DNA of 9,233 nt from Candidatus Uhrbacteria bacterium RIFCSPLOWO2_02_FULL_49_11 (GCA_001791465.1 MGER01000034.1:313-9545); one strand, 5' to 3'. Positions 1-6,498 are shown, numbered from the stretch's first letter. The notes: generated by a model from the letters alone, not told the origin. Numbers and translations: made by a program.

Positions 1-980
1 TCAAGCATATCACCCATTACTACCCAGGTGCGATGTCCAAAAGGCGCCAAATCCCGCAGGAGCGACAACGCCTCCACCGCAGCCACGGGTGAGGAATTAT
101 AGGTATCATCAATAATAAGCGTGCCGCGCACGCCACGGAGGAGCGAGAGCCGTCCAGGCAGCCCCTTCAATGCGCTCAACCGCTCTGCGATCGTATGAAG
201 ATTGATGCCAAGGTTGATGCCAACGGCCGCGGCGGCGAGCGCTGCGTACACAGGCGGGTTGCCGATAAGCCCCGGGAGGCGGACAGGTACTGTACTGCCT
301 CGAAATACCAGCTTGAACGTCACGCCGCCCAAATAGTCGCTCTTTTTATTTTGGATCCACGGTTCAAGCGAAATCTTCACCTCGACCGCTTGTACCGACG
401 CGGATGCCTCATAGCCATAGGTGAACACCTGCGCTTGTGTCCTGTGCCGCAAGGGGTAGACAAGCGCATCATCATGATTGAGTATCGCCGTTCCCCTTTT
501 TCGTAAATGTGAAACGAGGATGGATTTTTCCTTCAGCACTTCTTCCACCGTACTAAAGTATTCCAAATGCGTGGGCCCCACTGCGGTTACCACGCCGATA
601 TCGCAAGGCGCAATTTTCGTGAGCGTCCGAATATCACCGGGATGGTCAGCACCCATCTCTAACACGAGCAAGGTGGGATAACTGCGATCTTTAAAAAGTA
701 ACAGTTCAACCGCGTTCAGGAGCACCTCTACCCAATTAAAAAAAGATTTCGGCTGTCCTGGAAACCCAATGATGGCAAGCGGGATGCCTATTTCCGTATT
801 ATAATTCCTCTCATTCTTGCGCACCGCAAAACTCCCCTCAAGCACCGAGGCAATCGCCTCCTTCGCTGAAGTTTTGCCTACGCTTCCCGTAATGCCTATC
901 ACCCTTGGCTGATACTTATGGATTATTTTACGGGCGAACCAGCCTAGTATTTGTTGTATCATCCTACGTTTGAATGACAT
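1..980 (-). CDS. murF: MurF-type Mur ligase (UDP-MurNAc-tripeptide--D-Ala-D-Ala ligase), 3' part beyond the window
   Basis: Cytoplasmic ATP-dependent ligase that adds D-Ala-D-Ala to UDP-MurNAc-tripeptide in peptidoglycan precursor synthesis. I read 326 codons without a stop from ATG 978-980 to the left edge; the rest of the central domain and the C-terminal domain lie outside. Visible motifs are the P-loop GITGSVGKTS (residues 29-38), NYNTEIGIPL (59-68), EMGADHPGDI (108-117), THLEY (137-141) and DDTYNSSP (291-298); the set is typical of MurF rather than MurE. The P-loop comes at about residue 30 rather than about 110, so the N-terminal UDP-binding domain is missing and replaced by a short basic/hydrophobic helix. 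The usual GxHNxxN segment reads GNPPVYA (near 240-246), so its His and both Asn are absent. It lies 90 bp after ftsI on the same strand as the fifth gene of the cluster. A weak AGGA precedes the ATG by about 12 nt. The family is confident; exact substrate is inferred. Confidence 0.88.
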   Translation of the reverse strand, partial: MSFKRRMIQQILGWFARKIIHKYQPRVIGITGSVGKTSAKEAIASVLEGSFAVRKNERNYNTEIGIPLAIIGFPGQPKSFFNWVEVLLNAVELLLFKDRSYPTLLVLEMGADHPGDIRTLTKIAPCDIGVVTAVGPTHLEYFSTVEEVLKEKSILVSHLRKRGTAILNHDDALVYPLRHRTQAQVFTYGYEASASVQAVEVKISLEPWIQNKKSDYLGGVTFKLVFRGSTVPVRLPGLIGNPPVYAALAAAAVGINLGINLHTIAERLSALKGLPGRLSLLRGVRGTLIIDDTYNSSPVAAVEALSLLRDLAPFGHRTWVVMGDML

Positions 981-1070
981 ATCAATTCAAATCCTAAATT
1001 CTCTCGCTACACGAGATCTGATATAGCTAGATAAATACTAATTAATTGTACTCTTTTCTAGATAAAAACT

Positions 1071-2837
1071 CTACTTCTTCTGAATAATCTCTCTGGTGGG
1101 CTTAATGCGGTAATACTGGAATAAAAAATCTGCCATTTCGCCGAATACCGGCGCCGCGGTGCTCTCCGCAAACTTTACGCTGGAAGGTTCGTCTATCTTC
1201 ACCAGCATCACGAATCGCGGCGCATCCACCGGGCCGAAACCGATAAACGATCCTATCGTCTTGTACGGATCATATCCCTTGCCGTCTTTCCGCGCGACCT
1301 GCGCTGTGCCGGTTTTCCCTGCTACCCAATAGCCTTGCACGCCCGCGCGCTTGCCATGCCCCTCCTCGACCACGTTCACCAGCATTGCGCGCAGCACAAT
1401 CGCAGTGCGCTGGGAAATCACCCGCCCGATTTCTTGCGGTGATGTTTTTACTTTTTCCCCGTCCGCATGTATGACTTCTTCAACAATGTATGGCTTCATA
1501 AGAATGCCGCCATTTGCTATGGCGCCAAATGCCGCAGTCATCTGCAGGGGAGTCGCAGTAATGCCCTGCCCGAACGAAGCGGTGGCCGCATAAATCTCTC
1601 CGCGTTTAGCAAGCGATGATATGTCACCCGAATTTTCCGCAGGCAGCTCGATGCCGGTCTTGCGCCCAAATCCAAACGCCTCCACCGTGGTACGGAATAC
1701 TTCTTTCCCAGCCGCGCGTTGCGCATACACCGCACCTGTATTGATAGAATTCGCAAGCACTTGTGTCATGCTCTGTTCGCCGTATACCTTATTATCTGCA
1801 TTATTAATCGTTTCTTTATCCAAGGTCACGCTCCCGATATCCACAAACGTCGTCTCGGGAGTCACTGCCTCATGCTCCAGCGCCGCAGCCATGGTAATCG
1901 CTTTGAATATGGATCCTGGCTCCCAAGAACCTGAAATGACTTGATTAAGGTATACGCTCAAATCCTTCACAGACCCGTAACCATTCGGATCAAAACGTGG
2001 CGTCACGCAAAGCGCGCGTACCGCGCCTGTCATAGGATTAAGAATCAAGAGAGAACCGCCCTTCGCTCCATGGATCCTCACGGCATTATCCAGCCGCTCG
2101 CAGGCGCGATATTGAATCGCGTGATCGATAGTGAGGACTATATCGCTCCCCGGCACTGCGGCGTAGGAATTCTCACGTCCTATGGGTATGACATTTCCAT
2201 TTGCATCCTGCTCCACGTCGAATAAACCTCTTGTGCCCTTCAGGGTATCATCATAGATCTGCTCAATGCCGTATTGTCCGCGGCGGTCGTCCCCCTCTCC
2301 CTGCATAAATCCGGTAATCGTCCCAAAGAGCAGCCCTTCAGGATAATCACGGGCATATTCAACCTGTGCGCCGACTCCCGTGATGTTGCGCTCTTGCAAC
2401 AATGCCCACATCTCGTCACTTGCCCCATGTACCAACGGCTCAAACGGATCAAGCGGTTTATTAAGTTTTCTGGATAACTCATCAACCGATAAGCCCAAAA
2501 GGGGACTTAATATGCCGATGGCTTCCTCAGGATTTTCGATATCTTTAGGAACCGCGTAAATCAAATGGCGGTTTACGTTTCGGGCGATGGGAAACAATTC
2601 ATCATCTGCGCCTTCTTGAGTGCGCTCATGGACAAAAATGAGCCCCCGCGGCGCCTCCACGGTCCTGCGCACAGAATATTGCTCATCTGCTTTCAGGGAA
2701 TAAGCCTTGCCTTTAAGCACTTGAAGCTCAAATAGCCTGCCTATCAATATCAAGCCAAAAAGAAAAAAAACGGTTTTCAATAATAGTAACCGTTTATCCT
2801 CTATCTTGCGGGAGCGAACTGAAATATGACGAGCCAT
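1071..2837 (-). CDS. ftsI: Class B penicillin-binding protein, FtsI-like septal transpeptidase
   Basis: Membrane-anchored D,D-transpeptidase that cross-links peptidoglycan, most likely at the division septum. The 588-residue protein has a short basic cytoplasmic tail, one transmembrane helix (about 17-37), a PBP dimerisation/pedestal domain (about 55-210) and a C-terminal transpeptidase domain (about 240-575). The three active-site motifs are intact: SIFK with the catalytic Ser at 309, SIN at 364-366 and KTG at 508-510. There is no PASTA domain. Where many relatives have RGxIxDRNG, this one has RGLIFVHE followed by an acidic stretch before LFPIARN. It starts at ATG 2835-2837, 17 nt after the ftsL-like stop, with GGAGAA upstream. 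Position in the dcw cluster favours FtsI over the elongation protein PBP2 (MrdA), which is the main alternative. Confidence 0.92.
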   Translation of the reverse strand: MARHISVRSRKIEDKRLLLLKTVFFLFGLILIGRLFELQVLKGKAYSLKADEQYSVRRTVEAPRGLIFVHERTQEGADDELFPIARNVNRHLIYAVPKDIENPEEAIGILSPLLGLSVDELSRKLNKPLDPFEPLVHGASDEMWALLQERNITGVGAQVEYARDYPEGLLFGTITGFMQGEGDDRRGQYGIEQIYDDTLKGTRGLFDVEQDANGNVIPIGRENSYAAVPGSDIVLTIDHAIQYRACERLDNAVRIHGAKGGSLLILNPMTGAVRALCVTPRFDPNGYGSVKDLSVYLNQVISGSWEPGSIFKAITMAAALEHEAVTPETTFVDIGSVTLDKETINNADNKVYGEQSMTQVLANSINTGAVYAQRAAGKEVFRTTVEAFGFGRKTGIELPAENSGDISSLAKRGEIYAATASFGQGITATPLQMTAAFGAIANGGILMKPYIVEEVIHADGEKVKTSPQEIGRVISQRTAIVLRAMLVNVVEEGHGKRAGVQGYWVAGKTGTAQVARKDGKGYDPYKTIGSFIGFGPVDAPRFVMLVKIDEPSSVKFAESTAAPVFGEMADFLFQYYRIKPTREIIQKK

Positions 2838-2854
2838 ACCTTATGCTATTCTCC

Positions 2855-3232
2855 TCACGGTTTTTGCACGCCCTCCCCTACTGCCACGCCCGTATCAGGA
2901 GTCAAATAGCGCGGATCATCGATACTCGTGAGATCCATGGACCGCGCGGCAGTTTCGATTACGCTGATAGATGAGAGCTCTTGGATGTCCCTCTCCAGAG
3001 TCCGCACTTCATCAGTGAGTGCGGTATAATCCCTCTCCAGGGTATGCATGGTGTACCCTGTGGTTGATTGCGCGCTCACGGAAACTAGGTAGGCGATACT
3101 TATGGAGATGCATCCAAGCAAGAGCCCTACAGCAGAGGGCAAAGACACTATCCGCGTGCGACCGCGCGCACGCCGTTGGGTGGCGCGCGCGGGAGTGAAA
3201 CGCTCTAACGTAACCGTTTGGGCATGGAGCAT
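2855..3232 (-). CDS. ftsL: FtsL-like bitopic division protein
   Basis: A 125-residue protein in the position of ftsL, between rsmH and ftsI. It has an Arg-rich cytoplasmic N terminus (about 10-27), one transmembrane helix (about 31-52) and a short coiled coil (about 61-88) with TLERD repeated two heptads apart (TLERDYT and TLERDIQ); the matching DNA shows TCCCTCTCCAG twice on the plus strand near 2989 and 3030. FtsL is a divisome scaffold that joins FtsB/DivIC and FtsI through its extracytoplasmic coiled coil. Sequence similarity in this family is always low, so the assignment rests on topology, length and gene order. It starts at ATG 3230-3232, with GAGAGG about 7 nt upstream, and lies 48 nt after the rsmH stop. 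The C-terminal tail after the coiled coil is Pro/Gly-rich. Confidence 0.8.
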   Translation of the reverse strand: MLHAQTVTLERFTPARATQRRARGRTRIVSLPSAVGLLLGCISISIAYLVSVSAQSTTGYTMHTLERDYTALTDEVRTLERDIQELSSISVIETAARSMDLTSIDDPRYLTPDTGVAVGEGVQKP

Positions 3233-3280
3233 GGTAAGCCTCTCGACGCACTTTTTGTTATTTTTTATTACTCAATATTT

Positions 3281-4204
3281 TTATTGTATTAGATCTATCT
3301 TGCCCGCGGCTCTCTCAGCCGCTCTTAATTTTGCGCTCCGCGCGCGGGGATTCCTCATGACTTCTTCAAGTAAAGGAACACGGGGGCTTTTGGTGATGAT
3401 GCGCACGAGTTTTTTCCGCGCGAGCGCATTGAACCCGTGCTTCACGATCCGGTCTTCCAAAGAATGGAACGATATGACCACAAATCTGCCTTGAGGCTCG
3501 AGGAGACCTGCCGCAACGGGCAGGGTCTCCTCGAGTGAACCGAGTTCTTGATTCACGGCAATCCTCAACGCTTGAAAAATTCTCGTTGCGGGATGAACCC
3601 GCGAGACACGACGAGCATGGGGAGGTACGGCGCTCACAATGAGCGAAGCGAGTGCCTGAGTCGTCTCGATGGGCTTGCGCTCCCGGGCGACTGCGAGAGT
3701 ATGTGCAATCGCGTTCGCAAATCGATCTTCACCGTACTGCCTAAAGATGCGTGCAAGATCCGCTTCGGGGGCGGTATTGACCACCTCGCGCGCAGAGATT
3801 GTCGAAGCATCTCCTCTCCCACGAAGGCGCATATCGAGCGGCCCTTCCGTGAGAAAGGAGAAACCACGACGGGGATTGTCCAACTGGTCGCTTGAAAGCC
3901 CGAGGTCAAGGAGAGCGGCAAAGACAGGATAGGGGAAATAGTTCTGGCGTAATGCGGCGAGCTCGCGAAAATTACCCTGCGCAAGGATTACCCTGTTCCC
4001 GAACCGGCTGAGCCGTTCCTTGGCGCGCGCGATGGCCTCATCATCCAGATCAATGCCTAATAATTTTCCTCCCGGGCTTATTTTTTCAAGGATCGCCTCC
4101 GCATGGCCACCGCCTCCCAATGTCCCGTCAATCACGTTCATCCTCGGCTTCAGATTTAAATATTCAATCGCCTCTGCCAGCATGACAGGGATATGGTTGG
4201 ACAT
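3281..4204 (-). CDS. rsmH: 16S rRNA (cytosine-1402-N4)-methyltransferase RsmH
   Basis: SAM-dependent methyltransferase (MraW) that methylates N4 of C1402 in the 16S rRNA decoding centre. From ATG 4202-4204 the protein has 307 residues, usual for the family. The motifs are textbook: DGTLGGGGH (26-34, SAM loop), GIDLDDE (50-56), DLGLSSDQLD (100-109) followed by RRGFSF and PLDMRL, HPATRIFQALRIAVNQEL (from 204), SFHSLEDR (245-252) and the C-terminal RNPRARSAKLRAAER. The frame is open four codons further to a TTG at 4214-4216 that overlaps the mraZ stop. I chose the ATG because MSNHIPVML is the conserved start and GAGAG lies just before it. The gene begins 8 bp after mraZ ends, indicating co-transcription. 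A 39-bp inverted repeat lies within the coding sequence (3497-3535). Confidence 0.97.
   Translation of the reverse strand: MSNHIPVMLAEAIEYLNLKPRMNVIDGTLGGGGHAEAILEKISPGGKLLGIDLDDEAIARAKERLSRFGNRVILAQGNFRELAALRQNYFPYPVFAALLDLGLSSDQLDNPRRGFSFLTEGPLDMRLRGRGDASTISAREVVNTAPEADLARIFRQYGEDRFANAIAHTLAVARERKPIETTQALASLIVSAVPPHARRVSRVHPATRIFQALRIAVNQELGSLEETLPVAAGLLEPQGRFVVISFHSLEDRIVKHGFNALARKKLVRIITKSPRVPLLEEVMRNPRARSAKLRAAERAAGKIDLIQ
3497..3535. repeat. Long inverted repeat inside rsmH
   Basis: The plus strand reads CTCGAGGAGACC, then TGCC, a short loop, and returns as GGCAGGGTCTCCTCGAG. Twelve perfect outer pairs and four to five inner pairs are separated by a one-base bulge, with a loop of about 5 nt. 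In the rsmH mRNA this would be a very stable hairpin over residues LEETLPVAAGLLEP. The encoded residues are ordinary for RsmH, so the structure comes from codon choice rather than an insertion. No U-tract follows on the coding strand, so it is not a standard terminator. Confidence 0.85.
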
Positions 4205-4212
4205 AACGACTC

Positions 4213-4644
4213 TCAAATCCCCAGTCCTCCCAGCTTTTCCGCCAAATCCCCCACATTTTTCTCTGCTTTATCTTTGTAATCGCCCCAATGTCCTTCATCC
4301 CATACTTCCAAACGATTAAAAACGCCGGTAATTACCACTGTCTTCCCAATCCCGGCATATGTTTTCAGATAATCAGGGAGCAATATTCGGCCTAACTGGT
4401 CAAATTCAACCTCCATGGCCCCTGACAGCATCAAACGGACAAAACTTCTCGCATCTGCTTGGCTAAAAGGGAGACTTCCCAGTTTTTGGGCTAATTTCTC
4501 CCACTCTTCCACCGAAAAAACAAATAAACACTGATCAAGTCCTCTGGTAATCACCGCAGTTTTCCCTAAATCAGCTCTGAATTTTGCAGGAACCGCAAGC
4601 CGCTTTTTATTATCTACAGAATGCTTATATTCCCCAACAAACAT
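4213..4644 (-). CDS. mraZ: Transcriptional regulator MraZ
   Basis: DNA-binding protein of the AbrB-like swapped-hairpin fold, usually the first gene and autoregulator of the dcw cluster. The 143-residue protein has two tandem SpoVT-AbrB-like repeats. The first carries DNKKRLAVPAKFR (11-23) and the second FDQLGRILLP (81-90); both are hallmark DxxGRxxxP-type motifs. MFVGEYKHSVD is the classical MraZ N terminus, which supports ATG 4642-4644. No Shine-Dalgarno sequence precedes it; the leader is pyrimidine-rich instead. It lies 8 bp before rsmH. Three AGTGGA boxes overlap its predicted promoter (4685-4721), consistent with autoregulation as reported for MraZ in E. coli and Mycoplasma. Confidence 0.97.
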   Translation of the reverse strand: MFVGEYKHSVDNKKRLAVPAKFRADLGKTAVITRGLDQCLFVFSVEEWEKLAQKLGSLPFSQADARSFVRLMLSGAMEVEFDQLGRILLPDYLKTYAGIGKTVVITGVFNRLEVWDEGHWGDYKDKAEKNVGDLAEKLGGLGI

Positions 4645-4684
4645 AAATAATCAATAAGGAGAGAAAAAGTTATTAACACATTTA

Positions 4685-4721
4685 TCCACTTTCTTCCACT
4701 CAACTACTATTCTACTCCACT
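4685..4721 (-). promoter_or_regulatory. Candidate MraZ operator: three AGTGGA boxes
   Basis: On the minus strand AGTGGA occurs three times, at 4716-4721, 4695-4700 and 4685-4690. Two copies extend to AAAGTGGA. Starts are 10 and 21 bp apart, roughly one and two helical turns, so the boxes share one DNA face. MraZ is known to bind short direct repeats with about 10-bp periodicity (TGGGN in E. coli, AAAGTG[T/G] in Mycoplasma). One box lies between the -35 and -10 elements and two lie downstream of the predicted start site, a layout that suits repression. Confidence 0.6.
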
Positions 4722-4737
4722 TTTTATTCACAGTAAA
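4709..4737 (-). promoter_or_regulatory. Predicted sigma70-type promoter of the dcw cluster
   Basis: On the minus strand a -35 element TTTACT (4732-4737) is separated by exactly 17 bp from a -10 element TAGAAT (4709-4714). Transcription would start near 4702, leaving a leader of about 58 nt before mraZ. Its overlap with the AGTGGA boxes supports it. Confidence 0.6.
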
Positions 4738-4793
4738 CCCCGTTACCAAAGGCTAATCCCGTTTGAACTTATTTAACGGAATTGGTAACGGGG
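4738..4793. repeat. Compound inverted repeat upstream of the dcw promoter
   Basis: Outer arms CCCCGTTACCAA (4738-4749) and TTGGTAACGGGG (4782-4793) are a perfect 12-bp inverted repeat. Inside, AATCCCGTT (4755-4763) pairs with AACGGAATT (4775-4783, sharing its last bases with the outer arm) at 8 of 9 positions, with about 11 nt of loop. Only three T residues follow on the minus strand and none on the plus, so a terminator role is weak. It directly abuts the -35 element of the mraZ promoter. Confidence 0.8.
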
Positions 4794-4798
4794 TAAAG

Positions 4799-4983
4799 AC
4801 GACTAATTGTAACTATTCGGTCTTCCCCAAAAGCGAGGGAATGTCGATTTTTTTGAGCTAGGCCTGCCTGCGCAGGCAGGCGTCACCGGCTGCTTGATCG
4901 TCTGCCCGAAAAAATCGTGCATTCCCGAGCGTAGGGACGGAAGGAATGTAATTATCTGGGAAAAGATGAATAGATACGACTAA
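4799..4983. repeat. ~185-bp imperfect inverted-repeat element, possible miniature mobile element or structured RNA
   Basis: The segment folds on itself in two tiers. An outer arm 4801-4828 (with AACTATTC) pairs with 4957-4984 (GAATAGAT). An inner arm 4834-4852 (GGGAATG, CGATTTTTT) pairs with 4909-4927 (AAAAAATCG, CATTCCC). An asymmetric unpaired stretch lies at about 4928-4954. A perfect 20-bp palindrome sits near the apex. The octamer ACGACTAA occurs at both ends (4799-4806 and 4976-4983) as a direct repeat that could be a target-site duplication. There is no open reading frame of note. It could be a MITE-like insertion or a non-coding RNA gene; I cannot decide between these from the sequence. 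Confidence 0.55.
4862..4881. repeat. 20-bp perfect palindrome, copy 1
   Basis: gcctgcctgcgcaggcaggc is a perfect palindrome, and the identical 20 bases recur at 6551-6570 outside genes. Flanks of the two copies differ, so the shared unit is the palindrome itself. This copy lies in the apical part of the larger inverted-repeat element. It resembles REP-type dispersed intergenic palindromes. Confidence 0.85.
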
Positions 4984-5008
4984 CTACAATAGAAATCGCC
5001 AAAAATAC

Positions 5009-5034
5009 AAAAAACAGCGAGAACGCCGTTTTTT
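5009..5034 (-). terminator. Intrinsic terminator after the regulator-corA-tsaB unit
   Basis: On the minus strand the transcript reads AAAAAACGGCG, loop UUCU, CGCUGUUUUUU, then GUAUUUUU. The G-C-rich stem carries one G-U pair and is followed by a strong U-tract. It lies 50 nt past the tsaB-like stop. In the opposite direction the same stem has an A-C mismatch, so it fits the minus strand better. Confidence 0.8.
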
Positions 5035-5084
5035 CCATATTTTTACCTTATAACCAATTCTATAGCCTCGCCTTATCTTGATGA

Positions 5085-5483
5085 TCACGCGACGGTAATG
5101 TTAGGCTCACGCGAATAGTGAGGCAAAAGCACATGAAAACGTTTTGCACGCAGACAACGCAACATCGCGTTACGAATAGAAACCTCAGCACAGTCCGTCA
5201 AGGAACACACGGGAATCTGCAAACTCCACGCGATCGCATTTGCGATCGCATACATCCCTCGGACCGCGGAGAAGGACTCCCCTCCCTGTGCCACGCATAC
5301 GCCCGCGAAATCTTGGAATCGGTATTTCTTCGCATGAAGGGCTTTAGCAATTCTTGCCAACACCAGTTCAATTGATTTTCTTTTTCTTTTGACAATGGAA
5401 AAGATCACCTTCTTGCCGTCCTGACGCACTACTATAAATCGCAACGACCCTGCCACAGTGCCAGGGTCGAGAATAAGGAACAT
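5085..5483 (-). CDS. tsaB: Minimal TsaB-like (YeaZ/Gcp-like) protein
   Basis: From ATG 5481-5483 the protein has 132 residues, against about 230 for E. coli TsaB. TsaB is the non-catalytic partner of TsaD in making the t6A modification of tRNAs that read ANN codons. Matching features are the N-terminal strand FLILDPGT (in place of LAIDTS), the helix IELVLARIAKAL, the segment GGESFSAVRG (compare GPGSFTGLRIG), ANAIAWSLQIPVCSL (compare AKALALALGIPLVGV) and a C-terminal PHYSREPNI resembling the terminal PLYLRxP of TsaB. Most of the second domain is missing although the end motif remains, so this looks like internal shrinkage. The frame is open to ATG 5525, which would add 14 residues encoded by a heptamer repeat; those read as low-complexity, so I prefer 5483. 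It follows corA closely and ends before a terminator. Confidence 0.65.
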   Translation of the reverse strand: MFLILDPGTVAGSLRFIVVRQDGKKVIFSIVKRKRKSIELVLARIAKALHAKKYRFQDFAGVCVAQGGESFSAVRGMYAIANAIAWSLQIPVCSLTDCAEVSIRNAMLRCLRAKRFHVLLPHYSREPNITVA

Positions 5484-5490
5484 CTTAATA

Positions 5491-5522
5491 TTTTTGGATT
5501 TTGGATTTTGGATTTTGGATTT
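5491..5522. repeat. Heptanucleotide tandem repeat (GGATTTT)n at the corA/tsaB-like junction
   Basis: Three full GGATTTT units (5496-5516) and a fourth partial one (5517-5522) follow a T-run (5491-5495); on the minus strand this is AAAATCC repeated. It lies between the corA stop (5528) and the preferred tsaB-like start (5483), just inside an alternative ATG at 5525. Because 7 is not a multiple of 3, loss or gain of a unit would shift the frame of that longer form. Confidence 0.9.
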
Positions 5523-5527
5523 CATAT

Positions 5528-6490
5528 CTATAACCAGCCCTTTTTTCTAAAATAACGAATCATAATCAGCGCCACCGCTACCATTAATCCCAATGCCCAG
5601 GGATAACCCCAAGGGTGGGAAAGTTCGGGCATGAAACGGAAATTCATGCCGTAAATGCCCGCAATCAGGGAAAGCGGCAGGAGTATGGTGGTAATGATCG
5701 TGAGCACCTTCATGATCTCGTTCATGCGGTTGGAAAGCGAGGAGAGGTACGCATCTAGGGCGCCGGAGAGGAGGTCCCTAAACGATTCCGCGAGATCATA
5801 AATGCGGTAAATGTGATCATAAAGGTCCCGATAGTACACGAGTGAGGTTTTAGCCACCATAGGGAACTCCGCGCGCGTAAAACGGTTGAGGATCTCACGC
5901 TGGGGCCCTATTACTTTTTTCAGGTGCAGCACTTCCCTTTTGAGCGAAAAAATGCCGTTCACCGTGTTCCGCGAAGGATTAACTACAATAGAGTCCTCAA
6001 GCTCGTCTATGCGGGTTTCAATTTTATCCAGCACGGGAAAATAATTGTCTATAATGTCGTCAAGAACGAGATAAAGGAGAAAATCAGGACCGCGCGAAAA
6101 AAGCTCCGGCCGCTTCTCAAGCTGTGCCCGCACTTCTTCGATATGGGGAAGACGGCTTTTGTGGAACGTCACGAGAAAATTGTTCCCTAAGAAAAACTCC
6201 ACTTCCTTCGTGGTGAAACGCTTCTCTGACGTGCGGGGTTCATGGAAGATGATAAAAAGGTAATCGCCGTAATCATCTGCTTTCGGGTGATTAACCTCTT
6301 CCCAGCAATCCTCAATCGCTAAGGGATGAAAATGAAAAAAAGAGAATAAAAGTTCTCCCTCTTTTTTCGTCGGCTCATTCATGTCCAGCCAGAATATTGC
6401 GCTCCCCGAGAGGGGTAAATCTTTCTCATCGGTGACTGGCCTTACTTTCAATACCTTGTTTTCAATGGTCGTAAGCGTGAGCATAGACAT
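5528..6490 (-). CDS. corA: CorA-family Mg2+/Co2+ transport protein
   Basis: Inner-membrane pentameric channel for Mg2+ (and Co2+/Ni2+). From ATG 6488-6490 the protein has 320 residues, normal for the family. It has a large cytoplasmic N-terminal domain, a long charged stalk helix (about 135-260), a first transmembrane helix (about 261-280) ending in the signature YGMNF (GMN at 281-283), a short periplasmic loop rich in Pro/Trp, a second transmembrane helix (about 296-313) and a basic C-terminal tail. The frame is open upstream to a GTG at 6517, but that stretch forms a perfect hairpin (6499-6517) and would add a non-CorA-like N terminus. ATG 6484 is a further option; none of these starts has a clear Shine-Dalgarno sequence. 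It lies between the regulator gene (108 bp upstream) and the tsaB-like gene. Confidence 0.93.
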   Translation of the reverse strand: MSMLTLTTIENKVLKVRPVTDEKDLPLSGSAIFWLDMNEPTKKEGELLFSFFHFHPLAIEDCWEEVNHPKADDYGDYLFIIFHEPRTSEKRFTTKEVEFFLGNNFLVTFHKSRLPHIEEVRAQLEKRPELFSRGPDFLLYLVLDDIIDNYFPVLDKIETRIDELEDSIVVNPSRNTVNGIFSLKREVLHLKKVIGPQREILNRFTRAEFPMVAKTSLVYYRDLYDHIYRIYDLAESFRDLLSGALDAYLSSLSNRMNEIMKVLTIITTILLPLSLIAGIYGMNFRFMPELSHPWGYPWALGLMVAVALIMIRYFRKKGWL

Positions 6491-6498
6491 TAAGATGG

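Noticed and set aside
195..681. Plus-strand open frames opposite the murF gene
   Set aside because: They lie antisense to clear Mur ligase motifs, have no recognisable domains and no ribosome binding sites.
3002..3024. CCGCACT/AGTGCGG 7-bp inverted repeat within the ftsL-like gene
   Set aside because: Short stem with a 9-nt loop inside a coding coiled-coil region; expected by chance at this length.
4214..4216. TTG as the rsmH start, overlapping the mraZ stop
   Set aside because: It adds only MRVV before the conserved MSNHIPVML start, and the ATG at 4202-4204 has a GAGAG just upstream.
5230..5249. Two GCGATCGC octamers, the HIP1 palindrome of cyanobacteria, 12 bases apart
   Set aside because: Both encode the AIA of YAIANAIAW in the TsaB-like protein, so repeated codons explain them, and nothing else in the window suggests a cyanobacterium.
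5496..5522. The heptamer repeats as a CRISPR-like array
   Set aside because: Units are only 7 bp, directly adjacent and without spacers.
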